From the NCBI GenBank assembly GCA_041654355.1, contig JBAZDQ010000004.1, positions 1-64,000 of the forward strand: 64,000 nucleotides of DNA, written 5' to 3'. This DNA comes from DMER64 sp041654355 (GTDB taxonomy: Bacteria; Bacteroidota; Bacteroidia; Bacteroidales; UBA932). The notes beneath the pieces were generated by a model. The model was not told where the DNA came from. It saw only the letters and a list, made by a program, of their open reading frames with translations, and searched no databases. Of the stretch, positions 25,236 through 33,884 are shown in pieces. Position numbers and translations under genes: made by a program. Positions within the stretch are counted from its first letter, which is position 1. The number at the start of each line of letters is the position of its first letter.

Positions 25236-26201
25236 ATGGCAGGGAGAAGAAAATACAAATATAATCCGGAATCACTTTCTTACGAACTGCAAAGACCTTC
25301 TTTGCGCTACTACCTTGTACGGACATTGATCATACTTCCTGTAAGTATGGTGATAGCTTTTGGGTATTACGTGCTCTATACGGAAGGATTTAATCTTAAG
25401 ACACCCCGTACTGTACGCCTGGAAAGGGAATACAACACCGCCCGGTCAAACCTGGAACTGATAAACAAACAAATAGGGCAGTCCGAAATGAAATTGGAGG
25501 ATCTGCAGATCAGGGACAACAACATTTACAGGAATATTTTTGGAATGGAGCAGATCCCTCCCGAAGTCAGAAATGCCGGATTCGGAGGATCCAACCGGTA
25601 TCCGTATTTGGAATATTCGGAAAACTCGGCTCTTTTAATAAATACCGCACTGCATTTTGACAAGCTCATGAAAAAAGCGTATATCCAGTCCAGGTCTTTT
25701 GATGATGTGGAAAGGGTGGCCGGTCAGGCGGGGGAGGTTGCCAAATGCATTCCTTCTATTTTGCCGCTTCCCGAGGATACTAAGCATTTCAGATGGTCAG
25801 GTGCCTTCGGGTACAGAAAAGATCCGGTATACGGAGATATCCGAATGCATGAGGGAATAGATCTTACCGGCGCTACCAATTCCCCGGTTTATGCCACGGG
25901 AGACGGGAAAGTGGAGACTGTTCGTTACGAATACAACGGCTATGGACGTTATATCATAGTTGATCACGGATTCGGATACAGAACACGCTATGCCCACTTG
26001 AATCAAGCCTCGGTTTACGAAGGCCAGCCGGTAAAACGCGGAGAACAAATTGGACTTCTGGGCTCAACAGGCAAATCTACCGGGCCCCATGTGCATTACG
26101 AAGTAATTTATATGGGACGCCCCGTCAATCCTTACAACTATTTCAACAACAATATTGCCACAGAAGATTACCACGCGGTAATTTTGGGCGGACGCCAATA
26201 A
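25236..26201 (+). CDS. Membrane-anchored M23 metallopeptidase
   Basis: Probable peptidoglycan endopeptidase of the LytM type. From ATG 25236 it has 321 residues: a transmembrane anchor (about 27-48), a coiled-coil stretch (about 60-95, LEREYNTARSNLELINKQ), and an M23 domain (about 185-300). The zinc and catalytic residues are all present: H205 and D209 (HEGID), H254 (RYAHL), H285 and H287 (GPHVHYE). A related gene follows after 9 bases; the pair may have arisen by duplication. Confidence 0.9.
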   Translation: MAGRRKYKYNPESLSYELQRPSLRYYLVRTLIILPVSMVIAFGYYVLYTEGFNLKTPRTVRLEREYNTARSNLELINKQIGQSEMKLEDLQIRDNNIYRNIFGMEQIPPEVRNAGFGGSNRYPYLEYSENSALLINTALHFDKLMKKAYIQSRSFDDVERVAGQAGEVAKCIPSILPLPEDTKHFRWSGAFGYRKDPVYGDIRMHEGIDLTGATNSPVYATGDGKVETVRYEYNGYGRYIIVDHGFGYRTRYAHLNQASVYEGQPVKRGEQIGLLGSTGKSTGPHVHYEVIYMGRPVNPYNYFNNNIATEDYHAVILGGRQ

Positions 26202-26210
26202 TTTCCGGAA

Positions 26211-27167
26211 ATGAACCGTTACCAGTTCAATGAAGAAAAGTTGGAATTCACCAAAGTGCGTCCCAATATCAAAACGGTTTTCAAACGCATCTTTTGGGTT
26301 TTCCTGGGCAGTATCGCACTGGCCCTGGTTTACTATTTGATATTCGGTATGTTCATTTTATCTCCTGCCGAAAGAAACCTGGTTCGTGAAACTGAATTGA
26401 TGCAGAGTGAATATGAAAGACTGAGCCGGGAAACAGAAAATCTGAACAAAGTCATTGAGGAATTGGAGGTGCGGGATAAAAACATATACGGAACGGTGCT
26501 TCACTCAACGCCGTTGGAATTGACGGAAGAAATTGATATTTCGCATTACCGGGCCCTTGTTGAGGATCCTTCCTTTGCGCTGGCTTATCATGCTGATTCA
26601 GTGATAACGGGACTGGAAAGAAAAGCCGCCCTGGTAACCCGTGCTTTGTACATGGCCGGAAACCAGGTATACGATCAACTTGACAGCCTGGATTACCTTC
26701 CGGCTGCTTTCCCTTTGCGCAACCCACCCATGGAAGCTATGGGTGCTACCATAGGACGCAGGATACATCCGTTTTATAAAATTCCCATAGACCATACCGG
26801 AATGGACTTTCTGGCGGGTCTGGGAACCGATGTGCTGGCCACGGCAGGCGGGCGTGTGGTCAATGTTTCCCGCTCTGCCAGGGGCAGGGGAAATGTGGTG
26901 GAGATAGAACATCCTTACAGGGGATACAAAACGGTTTATGCCCATTTGAGCGATATTTTTGTGAGGAAAGGACAGTATGTAGAAAGAGGGATGGTAATAG
27001 CCCGTGTGGGATCTTCCGGAATGTCTTTCATGCCCCATTTGCATTATGAAATTCAGCAAGAGGGACTGATTAGGGATCCGGTACATTATTACTTCATGGA
27101 TGTTTTGCCCGGAGAATACAGGCAGATTATGCTTACGGCATACAATACAGGTCAATCTTTAGACTAA
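26211..27167 (+). CDS. Membrane-anchored M23 metallopeptidase, second copy
   Basis: The 318-residue protein has the same build as its neighbour: transmembrane anchor (about 28-50), coiled coil (about 55-92), and an M23 domain with H195 and D199 (HTGMD), H244 (YAHL), and H276 and H278 (MPHLHYE), so it should also be active on peptidoglycan. Sequence identity to the first copy is modest by eye, which suggests an old duplication. Six bases separate it from the MerR gene. Confidence 0.9.
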   Translation: MNRYQFNEEKLEFTKVRPNIKTVFKRIFWVFLGSIALALVYYLIFGMFILSPAERNLVRETELMQSEYERLSRETENLNKVIEELEVRDKNIYGTVLHSTPLELTEEIDISHYRALVEDPSFALAYHADSVITGLERKAALVTRALYMAGNQVYDQLDSLDYLPAAFPLRNPPMEAMGATIGRRIHPFYKIPIDHTGMDFLAGLGTDVLATAGGRVVNVSRSARGRGNVVEIEHPYRGYKTVYAHLSDIFVRKGQYVERGMVIARVGSSGMSFMPHLHYEIQQEGLIRDPVHYYFMDVLPGEYRQIMLTAYNTGQSLD

Positions 27168-27173
27168 AGAGAT

Positions 27174-27494
27174 ATGGAAAAGATGTATTATACAATCGGT
27201 GAGGTGGCCGAAATGTTGGGCGAAAGTACTTCTTTGGTACGTTTTTGGTCCACAACCTACAGTGAATTTATAAAACCGGTCCGGAACAAAAAAGGCAACC
27301 GCCTGTTCACGGCAGGCGATGTGGCCAACTACAAGATCATACATCACCTTGTCAAGGAACGGGGCATGACACTGGAAGGAGCCAGGAAAAGAATGCACGA
27401 CAATAAAGAAGGCGAAGACAGGACCGTAGATATTATGGCATCACTTAACAAGATCAAAGCTCAATTGGTGGAGATCAGGGATATGATAGAATGA
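27174..27494 (+). CDS. MerR family transcriptional regulator (short)
   Basis: The 106-residue protein starts with a MerR winged helix-turn-helix (YYTIGEVAEMLGESTSLVRFW, residues 5-25) and the ... NKKGNRLFTAGDVANYKIIHHLV wing. It has a short helical C-terminus (VDIMASLNKIKAQLVEIRDM) but no visible effector-binding or metal-binding domain, and no Cys. Its stop overlaps the next ATG by four bases. Target unknown; the inverted repeat at 25209 is a candidate. Confidence 0.88.
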   Translation: MEKMYYTIGEVAEMLGESTSLVRFWSTTYSEFIKPVRNKKGNRLFTAGDVANYKIIHHLVKERGMTLEGARKRMHDNKEGEDRTVDIMASLNKIKAQLVEIRDMIE

Positions 27495-28291
27495 AACTGA
27501 AAGCGTCAGAAATAATGGAAGTCCTGGAACAATGGGCACCCCCCGGGTTACAGGAAGACTGGGACAATTCCGGACTTTGTATAGGGCATCCCGATACTCC
27601 TGTTACCGGTGTCATTGTTTGCCTGGATTGTACTAAAGAGATCTTGGAAGAAGCGGTAAAGGAGGGGATTAACATGATTGTTTCACACCATCCCCTTATT
27701 TTCAGGGGACTTAAGCATTTACGTAATATTACGCCTGTGGAGCAGACAGTATCACTGGCCATACGTAATAACCTTGTGGTGTATTCCACGCATACCAATG
27801 CAGACAAGATCATGAATGGTGTCAGCGGAGCCATGGCCCGTGCCCTGTCGCTAAAAAATGTATCCATTTTGGCTCCCGAAAAAATCTGTGAAGACAGTAC
27901 CGCGCCCTGTGGACTGGGTGTGGTGGGCGATCTGCCGGAACCCTTACCGGCGGAAACGTTCCTGGATTTGCTAAAAACAGTATTTCATACCCGTGGACTT
28001 AAGGGATCTGAAATATTGCACCCGGTAATATCAAGGGCGGCTTTGTGCGGAGGCAGCGGATCATCACTGATCCCTGACGCCCTGCGCTCCGGGGCACAGG
28101 TTTTTGTAAGTGCAGATTTCAGCTATCACACTTATTTTGAGACGATCCCCCGTATGATGCTGGTTGATGTCGGGCATTATGAATCAGAGGCCGGTGTGCA
28201 GGACGAGGTATACCATGTGCTTAGGAAAAAATTCCCTACCTTTGCCGTCCGCAAAACACGTATCAATACCAATCCCATTCGATTTTATTAA
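27491..28291 (+). CDS. Nif3/YbgI-like dinuclear metal protein
   Basis: Nif3-like proteins bind two metal ions and are often annotated as GTP cyclohydrolase 1 type 2 homologues; their cellular role is unclear. The metal-binding motifs are visible: VSHHPLIF (about 58-65), YSTHTNAD (about 97-104) and GHYESE (about 236-241). At 266 residues it is the short form without the PII-like insert of about 100 residues found in many bacterial members. It overlaps MerR by four bases and precedes a zinc-ribbon protein, a frequent neighbour in Bacteroidota. Confidence 0.88.
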   Translation: MKLKASEIMEVLEQWAPPGLQEDWDNSGLCIGHPDTPVTGVIVCLDCTKEILEEAVKEGINMIVSHHPLIFRGLKHLRNITPVEQTVSLAIRNNLVVYSTHTNADKIMNGVSGAMARALSLKNVSILAPEKICEDSTAPCGLGVVGDLPEPLPAETFLDLLKTVFHTRGLKGSEILHPVISRAALCGGSGSSLIPDALRSGAQVFVSADFSYHTYFETIPRMMLVDVGHYESEAGVQDEVYHVLRKKFPTFAVRKTRINTNPIRFY

Positions 28292-28306
28292 GTTATCAAT
28301 AATATT

Positions 28307-29110
28307 ATGACTAAGAAAACGACAAAGCAAGCAGGAACAGATGTCGGATCATTTACCGCACTGCAAAAAGCGGAACAGGACGGGACGCTGACCATGGAAG
28401 ATAAACTTCGTCTTCTTTATCAGCTTCAGCAAACCGATTCACAGATAGACAAAATACATCTGTTACGCGGCGAACTCCCCCTGGAAGTCCAGGATCTTGA
28501 AGATGATATCAAAGGACTGGCCACCCGGATGGAAAATCTGCAAAAGGAAATCCGCGATATTGAAAAAGACATTGCTTTTCGCAGGATCGACGCCGATAAC
28601 GCAAGAGCCATGGTGGCAAAATACGAGGCGCAACAGACCAATGTGAAAAACAGCCGTGAATTTGATTCTCTTTCCAAAGAGATTGAAAATCAAACACTCG
28701 ATGCCGAACTGGCCGAGAAATATATCCGGGAATTTTCCCTTTTGCTGAAAGACCGTAAAGAGACTCTGGATCAAGCGCGCGAAGCTCATGATGAGAGGAA
28801 GAAAGACCTTGAGGTAAAGAAAAAAGAATTGGAAAACATAATCAGTGAAACGGCCAAAGAAGAAGAAACCCTGCTTAAAAAAGCTGAACAGATCCAGTCG
28901 CAGATAGACGCACGGGTTCTTTCCGCGTACCGCAAAGTCAGGAACAACGCCCGTAACGGGCTGGCCGTTGTTACGGTTAAACGTGGTGCCTGCGGAGGAT
29001 GTTTTAACAAAATTCCTCCTCAGCGTCAACTGGATATCAAGATGAGTAAAAAAATCATCGTTTGCGAATATTGTGGCAGAATATTGGTAGACCCAGCGTT
29101 TGAAGAATAA
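28307..29110 (+). CDS. Coiled-coil protein with C4 zinc ribbon
   Basis: The 267-residue protein has a long heptad-rich helical hairpin (about residues 50-215, rich in Glu/Lys) and a C-terminal C4 zinc ribbon: C229-x2-C232 and C253-x2-C256. This is the zf-RING_7/YbgI-associated family, structurally like DksA-type proteins, thought to bind nucleic acid. The exact function is unknown. Pairing with Nif3 is recurrent. The last 11 bases overlap the aminotransferase gene. Confidence 0.85.
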   Translation: MTKKTTKQAGTDVGSFTALQKAEQDGTLTMEDKLRLLYQLQQTDSQIDKIHLLRGELPLEVQDLEDDIKGLATRMENLQKEIRDIEKDIAFRRIDADNARAMVAKYEAQQTNVKNSREFDSLSKEIENQTLDAELAEKYIREFSLLLKDRKETLDQAREAHDERKKDLEVKKKELENIISETAKEEETLLKKAEQIQSQIDARVLSAYRKVRNNARNGLAVVTVKRGACGGCFNKIPPQRQLDIKMSKKIIVCEYCGRILVDPAFEE

Positions 29111-30299
29111 ACAGACCATACGCGAACAGTTTTACGCCCGTCTGGGGCAAACTTCCCCCTCTCCGTTAGGCATTGAGATCCAAAAAGCAGAGGGGGTATT
29201 TCTTCTTTCGCCTGATGGGAAACGTTATGTGGATCTTATATCCGGTGTATCTGTCAGTAATGTGGGACATGCCCGGCAAGAAGTCATCCGCGCTATTGAA
29301 GATCAGGCCAGGGATCATTTGCATTTGATGGTGTACGGAGAAGTCATTCAAAAACCCCAGGTTCTGCTGGCATCTTTACTAACGCAAAACCTGCCGGAGT
29401 CCCTGGATTCGGTGTATTTCGTCAATTCAGGTTCGGAAGCCAACGAGGCGGCCCTAAAGCTCGCCAAACGTATCACAGGCCGTTCCCGTATGGCGTGTTT
29501 CCGGAATGCCTATCATGGCAGCACACATGGTGCACTGAGCATGATGGGTAATGAGACTTTTCGCCGTTCTTTCAGGCCCCTTTTGCCCGGTATTACGGCA
29601 TTGCGTTTTAATTGCGTTGAAGATCTGGAAAAAATTGACAGACAAACAGCCTGTGCTATTGTGGAACCGGTACAAGCGGAAGCAGGAGTCCGCCTGCCGG
29701 AAAAGGGGTTTTTACAATTGTTGAAAGAACGTTGTAATGATACGGGAACTTTGCTTATCTTTGATGAAATACAGACTGGGTTCGGACGTACAGGCAGCCT
29801 GTTTGCCATGCAAAAGTACGGTGTGACACCTCATATGGTTACCCTGGCCAAAGCTTTGGGTGGCGGAATGCCGTTGGGTGCCCTTGTATGTTCCCGGGAA
29901 CTTATGAAAGCCTGGCAATCGGATCCGGTGTTGGGACATATTACTACTTTTGGCGGTCATCCGGTTTGTTGTGCAGCCGGATTTGCTGCTTTGCAGGTGT
30001 TACTGAAAGAAGGCTGGACCGATCATGTAGCGGAAAAAGCATCTTACCTCAAGTATGAGCTATTGCGACATCCCCGTGTCCGGGAAGTCAGGGATGCCGG
30101 ATTATTACTGGCCGTGGAACTGGGAGAAGAGGGAAAGGCTGAAGAAATGGTAAGGTTGTTACTGGAGGAAGGAGCCATGTCCGACTGGTTTTTATATTGT
30201 GACACAGCGTTCCGCATTTCTCCGCCGTTATGTATAGACCGCGAAGAACTGGAATTAACCGTGCAGATAGTTATTCGGGCGTTGGACAGATTGACATAA
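29100..30299 (+). CDS. Class III aminotransferase, acetylornithine/ornithine type
   Basis: PLP-dependent enzyme. The 399-residue protein has the subgroup-II signatures: NSGSEANEAALK (109-120), NAYHGSTHG (136-144), FDEIQTGFGRTG (221-232) and the PLP lysine K251 in LAKALGGGMPLG. The start appears to be TTG at 29100, inside the previous gene; no in-frame ATG occurs before about residue 77, and TTG gives an N-terminus (IREQFYARLGQTSPSPLG) like that of homologues. The substrate is not clear; there are no arginine genes nearby. Confidence 0.85.
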   Translation: MKNKQTIREQFYARLGQTSPSPLGIEIQKAEGVFLLSPDGKRYVDLISGVSVSNVGHARQEVIRAIEDQARDHLHLMVYGEVIQKPQVLLASLLTQNLPESLDSVYFVNSGSEANEAALKLAKRITGRSRMACFRNAYHGSTHGALSMMGNETFRRSFRPLLPGITALRFNCVEDLEKIDRQTACAIVEPVQAEAGVRLPEKGFLQLLKERCNDTGTLLIFDEIQTGFGRTGSLFAMQKYGVTPHMVTLAKALGGGMPLGALVCSRELMKAWQSDPVLGHITTFGGHPVCCAAGFAALQVLLKEGWTDHVAEKASYLKYELLRHPRVREVRDAGLLLAVELGEEGKAEEMVRLLLEEGAMSDWFLYCDTAFRISPPLCIDREELELTVQIVIRALDRLT

Positions 30300-30313
30300 A
30301 TACTCATACAATA

Positions 30314-31816
30314 ATGGCAAAACGTGCACCGGTAAATAAAAATGTGAAAGGGAAAGACCAGTCCCAGGTAGAAATGGTAGGTCTGGACATGGGAAAAGTC
30401 CCTCCCCAGGCCATAGATATTGAAGAAGCCGTTCTGGGCGCTTTGCTTTTAGAGCCGAACGCGTCGCTTGATATTGTAGGGGCGGTTAAACCGGAATATT
30501 TTTACAAGGAAAACCACAGGAAAATCTTTGCGGCCATTTCGGCACTCGTTTCCTCGCACAATCCGGTGGATATGTATACCGTTGCCGAAGAACTGAAAAA
30601 AAACGAACAGCTGGATGAAATAGGTGGCCCTTATTATTTAAGCCAGCTGACCATGCGGGTGGCCGCAGCTTCTCACCTGGAATACCATTCCAAGGTATTG
30701 ACACAAAAATTCATTCAAAGAGAGCTGATAAACACTTCCTACGGGATTTTGCGGGATGCTTTTGATGACACAATACCGGCCGATGAATTGCTGGACACTT
30801 CCCAACAGAAGCTTTTTGAATTGGGCGAGATGAACCTTCGCCGGGACACCCGTCCGGTGCGTTCTATTTTGGGAGATGTTCTTGACGAGTTATCCGACGT
30901 TCAGACAAGGGACGACGGGTTGAGCGGGATCCCTTCAGGATTTACTTCTCTGGACAGAATGACGCTCGGCTGGCAGAAAGCCGATCTGGTAGTCATTGCA
31001 GCCCGCCCGTCCATGGGGAAAACTGCTTTCGTGTTGACCATGGCACGCAATATGGCAGTGAGCCACAACATTCCCGTTGCCTTCTTCTCTTTAGAAATGC
31101 CGGACTCCCAGCTGGTCAAAAGGTTGTTGGTGAGCGAGACCGGGCTTTCCTCGGAAAAAATCCGGGGAGGAAAGAAACTCAAGAGTTTTGAATGGGAACA
31201 GCTCAACCAGCGGATCATTAACCTTACCAAAGCCCCTCTTTATATAGACGACACCCCTTCGCTTTCCATTTTCGAATTCAGGGCGAAAGCACGCCGGCTG
31301 GTTTCCGGGATGGGAGTTAAAATGCTGATAATAGACTATATGCAGTTGATGTCCGGACCTCCTGAATTACGAGGTATGAGGGAACAGGAAGTTGCAGCCA
31401 TATCACGCTCCCTTAAGGCGATCGCCAAAGAATTAAACGTTCCCGTGATCGCCTTGTCACAGATGAACCGTTCTTCGGAAACACGTGGAGGAGCTCGCAG
31501 ACCCCAATTGAGTGACTTGAGGGAATCGGGCGCCATTGAACAAGATGCCGATATTGTAATATTTCTTTACAGACCTGAATATTACGGACTTAAAGAAGAT
31601 GAGAGCGGGCGTTCTTTGGAAGGCATAGCAGAGGTGATCCTGGCAAAACACCGCAACGGGGCCGTGGGAGAATTCCAGATGCAGTTTAGAAACAGTGAGA
31701 TCCGTTTTCTGGATATCAACGAAGGTGGTCCGGATTTTGCAGCAGGAGAAACCGTTACGTATGCTTCCAGAATGAACCAAATGAATGATCTGAATGACAA
31801 CTTTGACGGGTTATAA
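30314..31816 (+). CDS. dnaB: Replicative DNA helicase DnaB
   Basis: Hexameric 5'-3' helicase of the replication fork. ATG 30314 gives 500 residues; the frame is open upstream within the aminotransferase gene, so I discard earlier starts. The N-terminal primase-interacting domain (about 30-140) begins PPQAIDIEEAVLGALLLEPN. The RecA-like domain has Walker A ARPSMGKT (230-237), Walker B ending D341 (MLIIDYMQL) and DLRESGAIEQDAD near the end. No intein is present. The last 23 bases overlap the next gene. Confidence 0.96.
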   Translation: MAKRAPVNKNVKGKDQSQVEMVGLDMGKVPPQAIDIEEAVLGALLLEPNASLDIVGAVKPEYFYKENHRKIFAAISALVSSHNPVDMYTVAEELKKNEQLDEIGGPYYLSQLTMRVAAASHLEYHSKVLTQKFIQRELINTSYGILRDAFDDTIPADELLDTSQQKLFELGEMNLRRDTRPVRSILGDVLDELSDVQTRDDGLSGIPSGFTSLDRMTLGWQKADLVVIAARPSMGKTAFVLTMARNMAVSHNIPVAFFSLEMPDSQLVKRLLVSETGLSSEKIRGGKKLKSFEWEQLNQRIINLTKAPLYIDDTPSLSIFEFRAKARRLVSGMGVKMLIIDYMQLMSGPPELRGMREQEVAAISRSLKAIAKELNVPVIALSQMNRSSETRGGARRPQLSDLRESGAIEQDADIVIFLYRPEYYGLKEDESGRSLEGIAEVILAKHRNGAVGEFQMQFRNSEIRFLDINEGGPDFAAGETVTYASRMNQMNDLNDNFDGL

Positions 31817-32648
31817 GAGTACCATTCTGACATTGTTCCTGATCACTTTATGTGGTCTTGCCCCGGCGCAGGAAAAAGAAAAACCGTGTTTACCGGTCCG
31901 TGATATTCCGCCTTCCCAAATGGCGTTCCGGCCGGGAGAAAAACTGACCATTATTGCCAGTTATCAATGGGGTGTGGTGAATACGGATGTCGGGACTGTT
32001 TCTCTTGAGATATCTGAATCAGACACATTAGAAGTCCCGCTTTATATTGCAAAAGGACGCATTCAGACAGCCCGTTTTTTTAATGCGTTCTTCCGTGTTG
32101 ACGATTATTACGAAAGCCGGTTCAACCAATCCACCCTTCGTCCTGTCTATTTCATGAGGGATATTCGTGAGGGAAAATATACCATTCAAAATTATTATAA
32201 CTATAACCGGGATTATTCCATCAACGCCCGGATTATCCGGAAAGACGGTTCTGTCCAGGATACTTTGCTGCCCGGACGTGTCTGTACGTTTGATTTCATT
32301 ACTCTGTTCTATTTCCTGAGAAATCTTGAATTCAGTAATATGAATCCCGGGGATGTCTATCCCATCTCGTTTGCCATAGATGAAGAAATTTTTGAATTAT
32401 ACCTGAGGTATGATGGGAAGGATGAAATCCGGGTGCAGGGCCAGGGTACATTCAGATGCCTGAAATTCTCTGCACAGACGGTTGCAGGGGTGGTCTTTGA
32501 CGGGAAGGAAGATTTGCGTTTCTGGATCAGTGACGATAAAAACAGGGTTCCCTTATTGATTGAATCCCCTGTTGTAGTAGGACGTGTCACCGGGAGATTG
32601 GGCAGTTATGAAAACCTGAGGTTCCCCCTGACCAGCAAAATAAAATAA
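31794..32648 (+). CDS. DUF3108 family exported protein
   Basis: The 284-residue protein has a signal peptide (hydrophobic TILTLFLITLCGLAPA, cut near residue 26) and then a beta-rich region. The motif FRPGEKLTIIASYQWGVVNTDVGTVSL and a later YFMRDIREGKY...NYNRDY match the DUF3108 family. Probably periplasmic or outer-membrane associated. The ATG overlaps dnaB by 23 bases. Function not known; it is two bases from the RseC-like gene, but a functional link to Rnf is only positional. Confidence 0.75.
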   Translation: MTTLTGYKSTILTLFLITLCGLAPAQEKEKPCLPVRDIPPSQMAFRPGEKLTIIASYQWGVVNTDVGTVSLEISESDTLEVPLYIAKGRIQTARFFNAFFRVDDYYESRFNQSTLRPVYFMRDIREGKYTIQNYYNYNRDYSINARIIRKDGSVQDTLLPGRVCTFDFITLFYFLRNLEFSNMNPGDVYPISFAIDEEIFELYLRYDGKDEIRVQGQGTFRCLKFSAQTVAGVVFDGKEDLRFWISDDKNRVPLLIESPVVVGRVTGRLGSYENLRFPLTSKIK

Positions 32649-32650
32649 GC

Positions 32651-33076
32651 ATGGCTTTTGGATCGGTTATCAGGCATAAAGGTGTAATAACAGGGACAGA
32701 TCCGCTTAAGGCAGAGATACTTACCCAGTCTGCTTGCGCATCATGCCATGCCCGGGGATATTGTTCGCTGAGTGAGAAAAAGCGTAAAGAGATCACCCGT
32801 TTGAAGGAACCTGCAGGGTGGAAACCTTACGTGGGACAGGAAGTATATATAGAAATGCGAACCCGTTTGGGATTCAAAGCGTTGTGGTATGGGATGGCTT
32901 TGCCTGCCGTCATTTTGGGTGTTGCAATTGCCTTTGGGGTACTCTTCCGTTTTGCCGAGTTGCTTCAGGGCCTAATTGCCATAATGAGTATAGGAATCTA
33001 TTATTTTGTTCTATATTTGTTAAAAGATCGTATCCAAAATGACTTCTACTTTACTGTACACAATATTAAGCCTTAG
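32651..33076 (+). CDS. RseC/SoxR-reducing family membrane protein
   Basis: The 141-residue protein has the family's N-terminal Cys cluster C29-x2-C32-x5-C38 (SACASCHARGYC) and two transmembrane helices (about 75-125). In enterobacteria RseC works with the Rnf homologue Rsx to keep SoxR reduced. Here it overlaps rnfB by 38 bases and is clearly part of the rnf operon. No soxR is seen, so a general electron-transfer or assembly role for Rnf is more likely. Confidence 0.88.
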   Translation: MAFGSVIRHKGVITGTDPLKAEILTQSACASCHARGYCSLSEKKRKEITRLKEPAGWKPYVGQEVYIEMRTRLGFKALWYGMALPAVILGVAIAFGVLFRFAELLQGLIAIMSIGIYYFVLYLLKDRIQNDFYFTVHNIKP

Positions 33077-33884
33077 CTTATTGGGCGGGCTGTTGGCTGT
33101 TGTATTGTATCTAATCGCCCAAAAATTCAAGGTTCAGGAAGACCCCCGTATAGATCAGGTTCTGGAAGTATTACCGGGAGCTAATTGCGGAGGATGCGGC
33201 TATGCCGGTTGCCGGGCTTTTGCGGAAAATTTTGTTAAAAATCCCGACAATCCGGACTTTTTTTGCCCGGTAGGGGGAAACGATGTCATGAAAAAAGCGG
33301 CTGCCGTGCTGGGAAGGGATGTTCAGGAACAAATCCCTAAACTGGCGGTGTTGCGTTGTAACGGATCGTGTGATGTAAGGCCTGTTCTGAACACATATGA
33401 CGGCAGTCCCAATTGTGCCGTAGCCGCCGATCTTTACGGGGGAGAGACAGGCTGTTCTTACGGATGCCTTGGATTAGGAGATTGCGTGGATGCCTGTACC
33501 TTTGATGCCATACATATTAATCCGCAGACAGGTCTGCCGGAAGTGGTGGAAGATAAATGTACCTCTTGCGGAGCCTGTGTAAAGGCGTGTCCCAGGAACA
33601 TTCTGGAATTAAGACCTAAAGGACCGAAAAGCCGCAGGATCTATGTGGCCTGTGCCAACAAGGACAAAGGGGCCGTGACCCGGAAAGTCTGTTCGGTCGG
33701 TTGTATAGGATGTCAATTATGCGTAAAAGCTTGTCCCTTTGAAGCTATAACTTTTGCCGATAATCTGGCGTATATAGATCCCGCAAAATGCCGTTTGTGC
33801 CGCAAATGCGTTGCCGTTTGTCCCACAGGCTGCATACTGGAGATCAATTTTCCACCAAAAAAACAAGTGACCAATAATGAGTAA
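33039..33884 (+). CDS. rnfB: Rnf complex subunit RnfB, multi-cluster ferredoxin
   Basis: RnfB takes electrons from ferredoxin into the ion-pumping Rnf complex. The 281-residue protein has an N-terminal membrane anchor (5-27), an Fe-S domain C50, C53, C58, C76 (NCGGCGYAGC), then several further 4Fe-4S type motifs: C139-C143-C149-C153, C174-C177-C180-C184, C222-C225-C228-C232 and C251-C254-C257-C261. The start, within the RseC-like gene, is supported by the anchor. It overlaps rnfC by 8 bases. Confidence 0.95.
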   Translation: MTSTLLYTILSLSLLGGLLAVVLYLIAQKFKVQEDPRIDQVLEVLPGANCGGCGYAGCRAFAENFVKNPDNPDFFCPVGGNDVMKKAAAVLGRDVQEQIPKLAVLRCNGSCDVRPVLNTYDGSPNCAVAADLYGGETGCSYGCLGLGDCVDACTFDAIHINPQTGLPEVVEDKCTSCGACVKACPRNILELRPKGPKSRRIYVACANKDKGAVTRKVCSVGCIGCQLCVKACPFEAITFADNLAYIDPAKCRLCRKCVAVCPTGCILEINFPPKKQVTNNE

